Source: an uncultured Clostridia bacterium (GTDB lineage: Bacteria; Bacillota; Clostridia; Christensenellales; Borkfalkiaceae). From it: 29,908 nucleotides of DNA. The stretch lies in the NCBI GenBank assembly GCA_934271275.1, contig CAKQRD010000021.1, positions 1-29,908 of the forward strand. Direction: 5' to 3'. The notes below the pieces were generated by a model. The model did no database searches. It worked only from the letters and a program-made list of their open reading frames with translations, and was not told the DNA's origin. The stretch's first letter is position 1. Each line of letters begins with the position of its first letter. Positions 7,155 through 15,410 of the stretch are shown in pieces. The translations under genes and the position numbers were made by a program.

Positions 7155-8531
7155 ATGGCAAACGAAAAAGAAAAAATTCCGTACAAAATCTATCTCGAAG
7201 AAAAAGATATGCCGAAATACTGGTATAATCTTCGCGCGGATATGAAAATTAAGCCAGCGCCGCTTTTAAACCCCGCAACGCGCAAACCTATGACGGAAGC
7301 GGAGCTGTCACGCGTTTTCTGCAAAGAACTCGTGCGACAGGAGCTTGACGACACCGCGCCGTTTATAGAAATTCCCGAAGAAATCCGAGAATTTTATAAA
7401 ATGTACCGCCCTTCCCCCTTGATTCGCGCTTATTGTCTCGAAAAAAAGCTCGCAACCCCCGCGAAGATTTATTATAAATTCGAGGGCAACAACACGAGCG
7501 GAAGCCACAAGCTTAATTCCGCAATCGCGCAGGCGTATTACGCGAAAAAAGAGGGGCTTAAAGGCGTCACCACCGAAACGGGCGCGGGGCAATGGGGTAC
7601 GGCTTTATCTATGGCGTGCGCGTATTTCGGACTTGACTGCAAGGTGTTTATGGTAAAATGCTCTTACGAGCAGAAGCCGTTCCGCCGCGAGGTAATGAGA
7701 ACTTACGGCGCGTCCGTCACGCCCTCGCCGTCGTTTGAGACGGAAATCGGCAAGAAAATAAACGCCGAATACCCCGAAACTACGGGAAGCCTCGGTTGCG
7801 CCATTTCGGAAGCGGTGGAAGCCGCAACCACGCGCGAGGGGTACAGATACGTTCTGGGGAGCGTTCTGAATCAGGTGCTTTTACATCAGTCGGTGATAGG
7901 TCTCGAAACCAAAGCGGCTATGGATAAATACGGCGTTAAACCCGACGTTATAATCGGTTGCGCGGGCGGCGGCTCTAACCTCGGCGGGCTTATCGCGCCG
8001 TTTATGGGCGAAAAGCTGAAAGGCAAAGCGGACTACGAATTTATAGCCGTAGAACCCGCTTCCTGTCCGAGCCTTACGCGCGGCAGATACGCGTACGACT
8101 ATTGCGACACGGGAAAGGTATGCCCGCTTGCTAAAATGTACACGTTATCAAGCGGCTTTATCCCCTCCGCAAACCACGCGGGCGGACTGCGCTATCACGG
8201 AATGTGTCCCACCCTTTCCGAGCTGTACGACGAAGGGCTTATGAAAGCGGTGTCCGTAAAGCAGACGGAGGTTTTCGAGGCGGCGGAACTTTTTGCTAAG
8301 TCGGAAGGCATTTTACCCGCGCCCGAAAGCAGTCACGCGATAAGAGTCGCCGTGGACGAAGCTCTTAACTGCAAGAAAACGGGCGAAGAAAAGACCATTC
8401 TTTTCGGACTTACGGGAACGGGATATTTCGATATGACGGCTTACGAAAAATATAACGACGGCAAAATGTCCGATTATATCCCTTCGGACGAAGAGCTTGA
8501 AAAAGCCTTTGAAACCCTGCCGAAAATCTGA
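7155..8531 (+). CDS. trpB: Tryptophan synthase beta chain, TrpB2 type
   Basis: This 458-residue PLP enzyme condenses indole with L-serine to give tryptophan. Visible motifs are RPSPL, the PLP-lysine segment GSHKLNSA, TETGAGQWG, and the phosphate-binding CAGGGSNLGG. The long N-terminus (EKIPYKIYLEEKDMPKYWYN) and total length place it with TrpB2 (TrpEb_2) rather than the roughly 400-residue TrpB1 that pairs with TrpA. No trpA or other trp gene is in the window, so it may salvage free indole; that is inference. The start is the ATG at 7155 after AGGAG; the open frame extends upstream but runs through the T-box terminator and is not expected to be translated. It is controlled by the tRNA-Trp T-box. 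Confidence 0.93.
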   Translation: MANEKEKIPYKIYLEEKDMPKYWYNLRADMKIKPAPLLNPATRKPMTEAELSRVFCKELVRQELDDTAPFIEIPEEIREFYKMYRPSPLIRAYCLEKKLATPAKIYYKFEGNNTSGSHKLNSAIAQAYYAKKEGLKGVTTETGAGQWGTALSMACAYFGLDCKVFMVKCSYEQKPFRREVMRTYGASVTPSPSFETEIGKKINAEYPETTGSLGCAISEAVEAATTREGYRYVLGSVLNQVLLHQSVIGLETKAAMDKYGVKPDVIIGCAGGGSNLGGLIAPFMGEKLKGKADYEFIAVEPASCPSLTRGRYAYDYCDTGKVCPLAKMYTLSSGFIPSANHAGGLRYHGMCPTLSELYDEGLMKAVSVKQTEVFEAAELFAKSEGILPAPESSHAIRVAVDEALNCKKTGEEKTILFGLTGTGYFDMTAYEKYNDGKMSDYIPSDEELEKAFETLPKI

Positions 8532-8560
8532 TTTTTGATTTACGGTTTACGTTTCCGTTT

Positions 8561-8594
8561 GCGCGGGGCGAAGAAATCGCCCCGCGCTTATTTT
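8561..8594 (+). terminator. Intrinsic terminator of trpB
   Basis: Perfect 10-bp GC-rich arms GCGCGGGGCG (8561-8570) and CGCCCCGCGC (8578-8587) are followed by TTATTTT. It lies 30 bp after the trpB stop, ending the T-box-controlled transcript. Confidence 0.9.
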
Positions 8595-8661
8595 CATGCA
8601 AGTTATACTCTCTCGTATTAAAGTAGTTTTTTGGCGCATAATAGCTTCGAGGTGAATTTAT

Positions 8662-9558
8662 ATGACTGAAAAAAACAAAAAATTACGGATAGTTTTATTA
8701 ACCTTCGCCGCGGCGATAACGCTTCTCTTCGCGGCTTTTCTGTCGTCCGTTTTCGGCGCGATCGGTCTTGCAAATTCGGTAAATGCCGAAACGGCGCAAA
8801 ACTCGGAACAAACGTATAAACCCAAAAAGCCGAACGACGGCAAGCTACCGGAAAGAGAAACGGAATATCTCGGAAGCACGATATTTTCCCGCGCAATCGG
8901 CAGAGTTACCGAGGAGGGCGTTTCCGAGGTTATAGTCGTCGGAAACAAGGTAAAAGACGGGGAATACGTCGAAGATATAAGAATTATCGTGCGCGACCTT
9001 AAAAACAGAAAGGCGGGAATTACCATAACCCCGAAGGAAAATTCGGGCTATTCCCCCGCGGTCACGCTTGCGGATTTCACGGGCGACGGTATTAAAGAGA
9101 TTTTTTATCAGGCAAACGGCGGCGGAAGCGGCGCGTTTTCTTATTCTTACGTTTATTCGGTAAAGGACGGCGTACCCGAAACGCTTTTCGATTTTGAAAA
9201 CAGGCAGAACGATTTCGCCGCAGAGTACGCGAATTATTATAAAGTCGTCGTAAAAAACACGGCGACGGGCGCGGTTTATTATATAGATATAAGCGGCAGA
9301 GGCGAAGAGTATCTCGGCGGACTTTATAACGAGGACGGCACGCTGAAAACGCCCGTAACTGCAGAAGTTTCCGCGGTCAACACCGTTCTCCCCTTCTTTC
9401 AGGCGGAAGAAAACAGATACGACCTGCTCGTTTTAAGAAGAATTACGGGATTATATTCGGCAGACTCCTTCGGCTATACGCAGGAATTTTTGAGTTACGG
9501 CGAAAGCGGCTTTACCCCGTATTTCGAGGGCGTTCTCATAAATCAGAACCGAAAATAA
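8662..9558 (+). CDS. Secreted or membrane-anchored VCBS/FG-GAP-like protein of unknown function
   Basis: The 298-residue protein has a charged N-terminus and a long hydrophobic segment (about 9-37) that reads as an uncleaved anchor or signal peptide; there is no lipobox cysteine. Residues 136-165 contain LADFTGDGIKEIFYQANGGG, matching the calcium-binding-loop style of VCBS/FG-GAP repeats (D-x-T/N-G-D-G-x-x-E). Similar single-repeat secreted proteins are found in Bacillota with unknown roles. The rest has no motif I recognise. The start follows GAGGTGA 6 bases upstream. It stands alone between the trpB terminator and a hairpin serving the opposite strand. Confidence 0.7.
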   Translation: MTEKNKKLRIVLLTFAAAITLLFAAFLSSVFGAIGLANSVNAETAQNSEQTYKPKKPNDGKLPERETEYLGSTIFSRAIGRVTEEGVSEVIVVGNKVKDGEYVEDIRIIVRDLKNRKAGITITPKENSGYSPAVTLADFTGDGIKEIFYQANGGGSGAFSYSYVYSVKDGVPETLFDFENRQNDFAAEYANYYKVVVKNTATGAVYYIDISGRGEEYLGGLYNEDGTLKTPVTAEVSAVNTVLPFFQAEENRYDLLVLRRITGLYSADSFGYTQEFLSYGESGFTPYFEGVLINQNRK

Positions 9559-9566
9559 CGCTATAA

Positions 9567-9611
9567 AGAAAAAAACGTTGTTGCGCTTATTAAAAAGTAA
9601 ACGCAACAACG
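9567..9611 (-). terminator. Terminator for the vanZ/malQ transcript (possibly bidirectional)
   Basis: Arms CGTTGTTGCG (9576-9585) and CGCAACAACG (9602-9611) form a 10-bp hairpin. Read on the minus strand it ends in a run of T (complement of 9567-9575), which fits a terminator for the transcript from malQ and the VanZ gene. It also lies 17 bp after the stop of the plus-strand VCBS-like gene, so it separates the convergent genes. Confidence 0.75.
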
Positions 9612-9868
9612 CCATTAAAATGAGGGAAAGAAGTGTGAGCCGTTTTATATAATAGTCAATCTGTCTTTCAACTTTTATATTTTATCATATTCTTTGCGGG
9701 TTTGCAAGAATTTTTATCGTGTTATAAAGATTTTCCTCTTTCCGCACAGCTCTCAACTGCACTCACCCCTGACGCAATAAAAGCTTCGTATAATTATATA
9801 CCCCGGTTGCGCATTTATGCAACTTGTTGCACAATAAGACAATTAACGTCAAAAATCGCAAGTAAATT
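9612..9868. other. Convergent intergenic stretch with GCAAC/GTTGC palindromes, no gene seen
   Basis: No credible reading frame or RNA gene was found. The stretch carries clustered TTGC/GCAA words: GTTGC at 9806-9810, the palindrome TGCAAC-TT-GTTGCA at 9818-9831, and an imperfect third copy (TGCAAC-CT-ATTGCG) at 9885-9898 inside the 3' end of the VanZ-family gene. Meaning unknown. Confidence 0.4.
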
Positions 9869-10345
9869 TCAGACTTCATCATTATGCAACCTATTGCGTT
9901 TTATAGCTTTTACGATAAGAAAAACGACGAGAAACAACGCCGCTCCGAAGGCGTATCCGCAAAAATCGAGCAACACGTCCGAAACGAGCGCGCCCCTTTC
10001 GGAAAGTATCTGAATACTTTCGTCTATAACCGCCGCATATAATCCGAATTGAAAGGAGGACAAAACGACGAGCGGTCTTATGCCGAGCGTAAGCGATATA
10101 AGCGCGTAAATTTCTACGCCCAAAAGCGCATACTCCGAAAAATGCGCGATTTTACGGAATATTTTATGAGTTATAACGCCTTCGCCGAAAATCGCGTTGC
10201 AAAATTCGGCAAATACGCCGTAAACTTTGCCCGATTCTTCCGCCGATTCGGCTTTGCTTACCGCAGAGTTGCCCCAGATAAACGCCAAAGTCGCCGCAAT
10301 AAGCACCGAACATATTATTATCCCTGTTTTTCTACCCTTACTCAA
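9869..10345 (-). CDS. VanZ-family membrane protein
   Basis: The 158-residue protein has hydrophobic segments at about 6-26, 66-86, 90-108 and 132-150. Family motifs are visible: RKIAHFSEYALLG (64-76) and DESIQ (108-112), followed by a conserved R...DVLLD segment. VanZ proteins are small membrane proteins; the founder contributes to low-level teicoplanin resistance, but most members have unknown roles, so no resistance is claimed. The likely start codon is TTG (10343-10345), preceded by AAGGGG overlapping the malQ stop 12 bp upstream, so the two are probably co-transcribed. No in-frame ATG gives a better start. Confidence 0.85.
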   Translation of the reverse strand: MSKGRKTGIIICSVLIAATLAFIWGNSAVSKAESAEESGKVYGVFAEFCNAIFGEGVITHKIFRKIAHFSEYALLGVEIYALISLTLGIRPLVVLSSFQFGLYAAVIDESIQILSERGALVSDVLLDFCGYAFGAALFLVVFLIVKAIKRNRLHNDEV

Positions 10346-10357
10346 CAGCTGATCCCC

Positions 10358-11896
10358 TTAAAGTCTTTTATATTTTTCTGTAAGCTCGTAAAGTTTATTC
10401 GCGCTGTCCGCCGAAAAATCTTTTTTAACGAATCTCACCGCCCAGTTTTGCGGCTTAACCGTTCCCGGCTCGTTCACGCGATAATCGCCGCCTTTTTTAA
10501 GCACGTCCTGCATAGGAATTATAAACGTATACGCCCGAGAGGCAAACCCGAGTTCGATAATCGTATCCGCAAGTTCCTCGTCGGAGCTGAAAAGCCGCTC
10601 CTCTTCAAGCACCTTTTCCGCGCTGTTCTTCACGCCGCGCGTGAGATTATTGAAATCCCATTCGGACGCGCCGCGAATGAGTCCTATAAGCGTGTCGTTG
10701 TCGTGCGTTCCCGTATAACACACCGAATTTTTTTCGATGTTTTCGGGCAGATAAAGGTTGTCGGGTTCGCCGTTAAAGGCAAAAGACAAAATTTTCATTC
10801 CGGGGTAGCCCGTTTTTTTCAGAAGCTCGCGCACGCCGTCGTCTATTATGCCGAGGTCTTCCGCAATTATGCAGTCTTCGGGCGTTTCTTTTTTGATAGC
10901 CGCAAAAAGCTTTTCGGAAGGTACTTCCACCCACCTGCCGTTTTTGGCGTTCGGTTCGCCCGCCTTTATCGCAAAAAACCTGTCAAGCCCGCGGAAATGG
11001 TCTATCCGCACGACGTCGAACAGCGAAAGAGCCTTTTTTATTCTATGCACCCACCAGGAAAAGCCGTCACGCTCGTGCGCGGCGTAATCGTACACGGGAT
11101 TTCCCCAAAGCTGCCCGTCCTTCTGAAAATAGTCCGGCGGCACTCCCGCAACGAGCTTTGGTTTAAGCTCCTCGTCAAGCATAAAAAGCTTAGGATCTTT
11201 CCACACGTCCACCGAATCGCCAGCAACGTACAGCGGCATATCGCCTATAATTTTTACGCCGTTTTTCGCCGCGTAACTTTTGACCGCGAGCCACTCCGAC
11301 TCCGCCTCGAAAGCGGTAAATTCCCAAAAAACGATTTCCTCGCCGTAGTCTTTCTCAAAATTTTCTATCGCCTTTTCGTCGCGGAATTTCAGTCCATTGT
11401 CCCACTCGGTCATATCGCGCTGTCCCGAAGCGTATTTTATAGCCATAAAAAGCGCGTAATCGCGATACTTTTTCTCTTTTAGCGCACGGGAAAACGCGGC
11501 GTTCTTCCTGTCGAAGCGCGAAAAAGCCTTTCTTAAAAGAGGAAAACGCACGGCGTATAAAAAGCCGTAATCTATATAATCCGCCCGAAGACTATCGCCG
11601 TCTCCGTCGTCCCCGCCGCTTTGACGGCGCGAAAACGAAATTTCCTCTTCGGTAACGAGTCCTTTTTCTTTCAGAACTTCGGGGCTGATATAATAGGGAC
11701 TTATAATATCCGCCGCGACCGAAGAATACGGAGAATTGCCGTAGCCCGTGGGCGCAAGCGGCAAAATCTGCCAGTAGCTTTGCCCCGCTTTTTTTAGATA
11801 ATCTATAAAATCATAGGCTTCCTTGCCGAACCCGCCTATTCCGAACTCCGACGGAAGCGAGAACACGGGCATAAGAATACCGCTTTTTCTTTGCAT
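10358..11896 (-). CDS. malQ: 4-alpha-glucanotransferase (amylomaltase, GH77)
   Basis: This 512-residue cytoplasmic enzyme transfers alpha-1,4-glucan segments between maltodextrins in glycogen and maltodextrin metabolism. It is full length for GH77. The catalytic residues are all present: nucleophile Asp299 in VRIDHFRGLD, acid/base Glu346 in IIAEDLG, and transition-state stabiliser Asp399 in GTHDND. The opening SGILMPVFSLPSEFGIGGFG is typical. The start codon follows AAAGGA. Two 16-bp direct repeats lie 15-46 bp upstream of the start. The VanZ-family gene follows 12 bp downstream; no other glycogen gene is in the window. Confidence 0.96.
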   Translation of the reverse strand: MQRKSGILMPVFSLPSEFGIGGFGKEAYDFIDYLKKAGQSYWQILPLAPTGYGNSPYSSVAADIISPYYISPEVLKEKGLVTEEEISFSRRQSGGDDGDGDSLRADYIDYGFLYAVRFPLLRKAFSRFDRKNAAFSRALKEKKYRDYALFMAIKYASGQRDMTEWDNGLKFRDEKAIENFEKDYGEEIVFWEFTAFEAESEWLAVKSYAAKNGVKIIGDMPLYVAGDSVDVWKDPKLFMLDEELKPKLVAGVPPDYFQKDGQLWGNPVYDYAAHERDGFSWWVHRIKKALSLFDVVRIDHFRGLDRFFAIKAGEPNAKNGRWVEVPSEKLFAAIKKETPEDCIIAEDLGIIDDGVRELLKKTGYPGMKILSFAFNGEPDNLYLPENIEKNSVCYTGTHDNDTLIGLIRGASEWDFNNLTRGVKNSAEKVLEEERLFSSDEELADTIIELGFASRAYTFIIPMQDVLKKGGDYRVNEPGTVKPQNWAVRFVKKDFSADSANKLYELTEKYKRL

Positions 11897-11910
11897 AAAT
11901 TTTTTTCCTT

Positions 11911-11952
11911 TGCGTAAAACTCTTGGTGCGTAAAAATCTTGGTTTTTGCGTA
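11911..11952. repeat. Tandem 16-bp direct repeats upstream of malQ
   Basis: TGCGTAAAACTCTTGG (11911-11926) is followed immediately by TGCGTAAAAATCTTGG (11927-11942), with a partial third copy TGCGTA at 11947-11952. The two full copies differ at one base. They lie in the malQ leader or promoter region and could be a regulator's tandem binding sites. No clear -35/-10 pair was found around them. Confidence 0.5.
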
Positions 11953-12018
11953 TAGGAAGCCGCGCCGCTGAAAGTAGCAGGCTTTACGGTACGCGCCGCA
12001 TTTCATATAGATTCGTAT

Positions 12019-12057
12019 AAAAAAGAATTTGCGGGCGGCGAAGTTCGCCGCCCGCAA
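12019..12057 (-). terminator. Intrinsic terminator of purA
   Basis: Arms TTGCGGGCGGCGAA (12029-12042) and TTCGCCGCCCGCAA (12044-12057) pair almost end to end, so a few inner pairs must open to form the loop. On the minus strand a T-rich tract (complement of 12019-12025) follows a few bases later. It lies 13 bp after the purA stop. Confidence 0.85.
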
Positions 12058-12070
12058 GTACTTTTTATTC

Positions 12071-13345
12071 TTAATACATTACTATATACGCTTCTCTTTC
12101 CGCGCCGACGGAGACGTATTTAATCTTCGCGCCGATAGACGCTTCCAGAAATTCGATATATTCTCTCGCTTCTTTGGGAAGATCCTCTTTCTTTCTGCAA
12201 CCGCTGATGTCGCAGTTCCAGCCCTTAACCGTTTTAAGAACGGGCTTATAGCTGTCAAGGTGCTGCGGGAACGGGAAGTCGGTGGTCTGTTTGCCGTCCT
12301 TTTCGTAAGCGACGCAAACTTCTATTTCCTTCGCGTAGCTCAAAACGTCGAGCTTCGTCAGGGCGATTTCGTCCGCACCCTGAATACGGATACCGTATTT
12401 ACTCGCAACCGCGTCGAACGGACCTACTCTTCTCGGTCTGCCGGTAGCCGCGCCGTATTCGCCGCCCGCCTTTCTTAAATCCTCCGCTTTATCGCCGAAA
12501 TATTCCGCGGTGAACGGTCCTTCGCCCACGCAGGTGGAATAAGCTTTCATTATACCTATCGAAAGGTCGAGTTTGAGATTCGGAACGCCCGCGCCGACGG
12601 GAGCGTAAGCCGCGATCGCGTTCGACGAAGAGGTGTACGGATAAATACCGAAATCTATATCGCGGAGCGCGCCGAGCTGTGCCTCGAACATAATCTTCTT
12701 GCCCGCCTTTTCCGCTTCGGTAAGATACAAGCCGACGTCGGTTATAAAGGGAAGCAGCTGTTCGCCGTAACGCTTTAAATGCTCCGTCATACCGTTCAAA
12801 GAAACGGGTTCGCCGCCGTAAACGTTGCAAAGGGTAAGATTTTTCCACTCCAGAATGTCCGCAAGGCGTTCTTTAAGAGCTTTCATATCGAACAACTCGC
12901 CCATACGGATAGCCTTTTTCATATACTTATCTCCGTAAACGGGCGCAATACCGCGGCGGGTAGAACCGAATTTCTTATCCGAAAGTCTGCCTTCTTCGAG
13001 ACAATCCTGCATAACGTGATACGGCATACAGATAACCGCTCTGTCGCTTATTTTAAGATTTTCGGGCGTGATTTTTATTCCCGCGTCTCTGAGTCTCCCC
13101 ATTTCCTCGACAAGGTGTTTAACGTCCACGACGACGCCGTTACCGATAACGTTGACTACGTTCTCTCTCAGAATTCCGGACGGAAGCAGGTTCAGAATGA
13201 ACTTGCCGCGCTCGTTGACGACGGTATGTCCCGCGTTGTTACCGCCCTGATACCTGACTACGACATCGTAGTCCTCGGACAAAAGGTCAACCATTCTGCC
13301 CTTGCCTTCATCTCCCCAGTTAATGCCGCAAATCGCCGTAAGCAT
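12071..13345 (-). CDS. purA: Adenylosuccinate synthetase
   Basis: The 424-residue enzyme joins IMP and aspartate with GTP hydrolysis, the first committed step to AMP. It is full length. The N-terminal loop WGDEGKG holds the catalytic Asp, GGNNAGHTV holds the catalytic His, and the conserved SDRAVICMPYH and STRRGIAP segments follow. ATGRPRRVGPFDAVA and TKLDVLS near the C-terminus form IMP- and GTP-binding loops. The ribosome site is AAGGAG. It has its own promoter (13418-13446) and terminator, so it appears to be a single-gene unit. Confidence 0.98.
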   Translation of the reverse strand: MLTAICGINWGDEGKGRMVDLLSEDYDVVVRYQGGNNAGHTVVNERGKFILNLLPSGILRENVVNVIGNGVVVDVKHLVEEMGRLRDAGIKITPENLKISDRAVICMPYHVMQDCLEEGRLSDKKFGSTRRGIAPVYGDKYMKKAIRMGELFDMKALKERLADILEWKNLTLCNVYGGEPVSLNGMTEHLKRYGEQLLPFITDVGLYLTEAEKAGKKIMFEAQLGALRDIDFGIYPYTSSSNAIAAYAPVGAGVPNLKLDLSIGIMKAYSTCVGEGPFTAEYFGDKAEDLRKAGGEYGAATGRPRRVGPFDAVASKYGIRIQGADEIALTKLDVLSYAKEIEVCVAYEKDGKQTTDFPFPQHLDSYKPVLKTVKGWNCDISGCRKKEDLPKEAREYIEFLEASIGAKIKYVSVGAEREAYIVMY

Positions 13346-13417
13346 TTTCTTTTTTTCTCCTTTTTAGGAATACGTTTATTTTTCGTTCCGCGCGGTCTCC
13401 CGCACGATTACGCATAT

Positions 13418-13446
13418 AGTATACTACAATCTCGAAAACTTTTCAA
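13418..13446 (-). promoter_or_regulatory. Sigma-70 promoter of purA, overlapped by an inverted repeat
   Basis: On the minus strand, TTGAAA (13441-13446) and TATACT (13418-13423) are 17 bp apart. AATCTCG (13428-13434) and CGAGATT (13453-13459) form a 7-bp inverted repeat around the -35, which could be an operator. It does not match the Bacillus PurBox pattern as I know it. Confidence 0.75.
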
Positions 13447-13467
13447 GCCCCGCGAGATTAGTTTTTT

Positions 13468-14424
13468 TTATACCGTGCCGCTTCGGTCATCGTTCGGGCT
13501 TTCACCCGTTTTTTCCGTTTTTTTACGTTCTTCGTCCGTTTTCTCGCCCGCGCTTGTCCGCTCCGTCTGCTCGGTTTCCGCCGATCTCTCGTCCGAAAAC
13601 GGGTTTTCTATTTGCGATTTCTCAAGTTTTATCGCGAGAATAACGGTATATGCGCATACGATTACGCCGAGAACAGCAGTCAGAACGACGGTTACGGTAT
13701 CCCAGCGAGCGCACCCCGCAACGCCGATTTTTTCGTCGCAGAAAAATCCGCCGAGGTCATAAATAAAATGAAAGATTACGGGAACGTATATATTTTTGAC
13801 CGCAATCAAGCTCACCGCGCACAGTCCGCCGATCAGAAAGGAATAGCCGATTTGCAGGATAGTCGCGCCGAACCCCGCCCCCGCAAAGAGATTGAATATA
13901 TGCGCCAACGCGAATACTGCGGAAGACAAAACCGCCGACCAAAACAGCCGTTTCGGCTTATTTTTCAGCGCGATATATGAAAGCGGGAAGATTATTCCGC
14001 GAAAAACCGTTTCCTCGAACGCCGCAACCGAGAAACAATATAAAATATACAGCGCGGCGCGCGTTCCGTCCGCGGTCAGCCCCGCATTCCCCGAAAAAAT
14101 CGGCAAAAGCGGAAAATTGTTGACGACAACTAGCAGAAGCGGAAAAATAAGCGCGTATCTCGCAAAGCCCCCGCTCGTTTTATACGGTTTATCGAACCCG
14201 TACTTAAAGGACAACACGACCGCCGCGGCAAAAAGCAGAAGCCTTATCAGCGCGCCGCCGAGAAGATAGGCGTTTCCCTCTCCGAGACTGCGGGTGAAGA
14301 GCTTATCTATGGGAAGCGACGAAAGACCTATCGCGAGAAGAGCGACTATCGCTATATGAAAAAAAGGCGACTTCTCCGCGTCCGCGATAAGCGCGCCCGT
14401 TTTTAAGCCGTCTTTTCTTTTCAT
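13468..14424 (-). CDS. CPBP-family intramembrane metalloprotease (Abi/CAAX protease family)
   Basis: The 318-residue protein has several membrane segments between about 20 and 262 and a hydrophilic Glu/Thr/Arg-rich tail (267-318). The three CPBP motifs are present: EETVFR (Glu137, Glu138, Arg142), FALAH (His175) and HFIYD (His219, Asp223). These form the zinc site of CAAX prenyl protease-like intramembrane peptidases. Bacterial members often act in bacteriocin immunity or membrane-protein turnover; nothing nearby shows which applies here, and no bacteriocin gene was found. AAAGGAG precedes the ATG by about 8 bases. Confidence 0.9.
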   Translation of the reverse strand: MKRKDGLKTGALIADAEKSPFFHIAIVALLAIGLSSLPIDKLFTRSLGEGNAYLLGGALIRLLLFAAAVVLSFKYGFDKPYKTSGGFARYALIFPLLLVVVNNFPLLPIFSGNAGLTADGTRAALYILYCFSVAAFEETVFRGIIFPLSYIALKNKPKRLFWSAVLSSAVFALAHIFNLFAGAGFGATILQIGYSFLIGGLCAVSLIAVKNIYVPVIFHFIYDLGGFFCDEKIGVAGCARWDTVTVVLTAVLGVIVCAYTVILAIKLEKSQIENPFSDERSAETEQTERTSAGEKTDEERKKTEKTGESPNDDRSGTV

Positions 14425-14590
14425 AATAAGCTCCTTTTATAAAAGCCGTTTTTAAGCCGTATTCACCACGCAATACTCCGCACGGCTTATAGCAAACGAC
14501 CGTGCGTATAACGTATATGTACACTCATACAAAAACAGACGTTTTCCGTATGCGCGCGTATGAAATCATCAAAAAATCAGAGAGAAAAAA

Positions 14591-15319
14591 TCAGAGTATA
14601 AAGCCGCCGTCTATAACGACGTTCTGCCCCGTAATGAAGCCTGCCTTTTCGCCCGACAAAAAGAAGCAAAGCTCCGCAACCTCTTCGGGAGTTCCGAGTC
14701 TCGCCGCGGGCGTTCTCTCTATCAGTTCCGCCATTTCTTCCTTATCGAAGCGCGCGTTCATAGGCGTATCTATAACGCCCGGAGAAACGCAGTTTACCGT
14801 AACGTTCCCGCCCGTTTCTTTCGCGAGGGCCTTAGAAAGACCTATAAGCGCGGATTTAGAAGCGGAATACGCGCTTTCCATAGCCGCGCCCGCAACTCCC
14901 CACATCGAGGATACGAACACGATTCTGCCGAATTCTCTTCTCTGCATTTCGGGAATAACGAGCGAAGCAAGCCGATACTCCGCGCGCACGTTCACCGAAA
15001 AAAGCTTGTCGAAATCCTCTTCGGTAGTTTCTTCGGCAAGTTTATAAAGATCAACCCCCGCAGAGCAGATAAGCACGTCCGCGTGACCGAAATTCTCGAT
15101 CGCCGCTCCGTAAAGCGCGTCCGCGCCGCCCTTTTCGGATAAATCGGAAAAGACGGGCATAAAGTAATCTTTACACCCGCCGAGTTCGCGAATAAGCTCC
15201 TCTGCGCGATCTTTTCCTTGGTTATACCCGCCGACGACGAAATAGCCTTCGCCGACGAACTTTTTCACGAGAGCCGCGCCTATGCCGCCGCTCGCGCCCG
15301 TAATAATCGCGGTTTTCAT
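14591..15319 (-). CDS. SDR oxidoreductase, probable EF-P 5-aminopentanone reductase (YmfI-like)
   Basis: The 242-residue classical short-chain dehydrogenase has the cofactor motif TGASGGIG (7-14), Asn110, Ser138, Tyr151 and Lys155. FabG-like enzymes share this core, but the segment SSMWG (137-141) with AYSASK and VIDTPMN resembles what I recall of Bacillus YmfI, which reduces 5-aminopentanone attached to EF-P Lys32 to 5-aminopentanol. The location fits: the gene is 91 bp downstream of efp on the same strand. The alternative is a 3-oxoacyl-ACP reductase, but no fatty-acid genes are nearby. The ribosome site is weak (CAGACTGAAA before ATG), so efficient translation may depend on upstream genes. 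Confidence 0.75.
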   Translation of the reverse strand: MKTAIITGASGGIGAALVKKFVGEGYFVVGGYNQGKDRAEELIRELGGCKDYFMPVFSDLSEKGGADALYGAAIENFGHADVLICSAGVDLYKLAEETTEEDFDKLFSVNVRAEYRLASLVIPEMQRREFGRIVFVSSMWGVAGAAMESAYSASKSALIGLSKALAKETGGNVTVNCVSPGVIDTPMNARFDKEEMAELIERTPAARLGTPEEVAELCFFLSGEKAGFITGQNVVIDGGFIL

Positions 15320-15410
15320 TTTCAGTCTGCCGATTGTTCCGTAAAATTTTCCGTAGTTTTCTCGTCGATTATCTTCGTTAAAATCAAAACGCCGAAAAAC
15401 CCGTTAACGT

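Noticed and set aside
9869..10345. Glycopeptide resistance via VanZ
   Set aside because: Only family membership is seen; no vanHAX-type genes are present, and most VanZ-family proteins are not resistance factors.
10049..11482. 477-codon open frame on the plus strand opposite malQ
   Set aside because: It is antisense to a full-length GH77 enzyme with all catalytic residues; its translation is Arg/Phe-rich without any family motif and it has no sensible start site.
13468..14424. Phage-defence (Abi) role for the CPBP protease
   Set aside because: The Abi label is historical; there is no toxin, sensor or phage-related neighbour to support defence.
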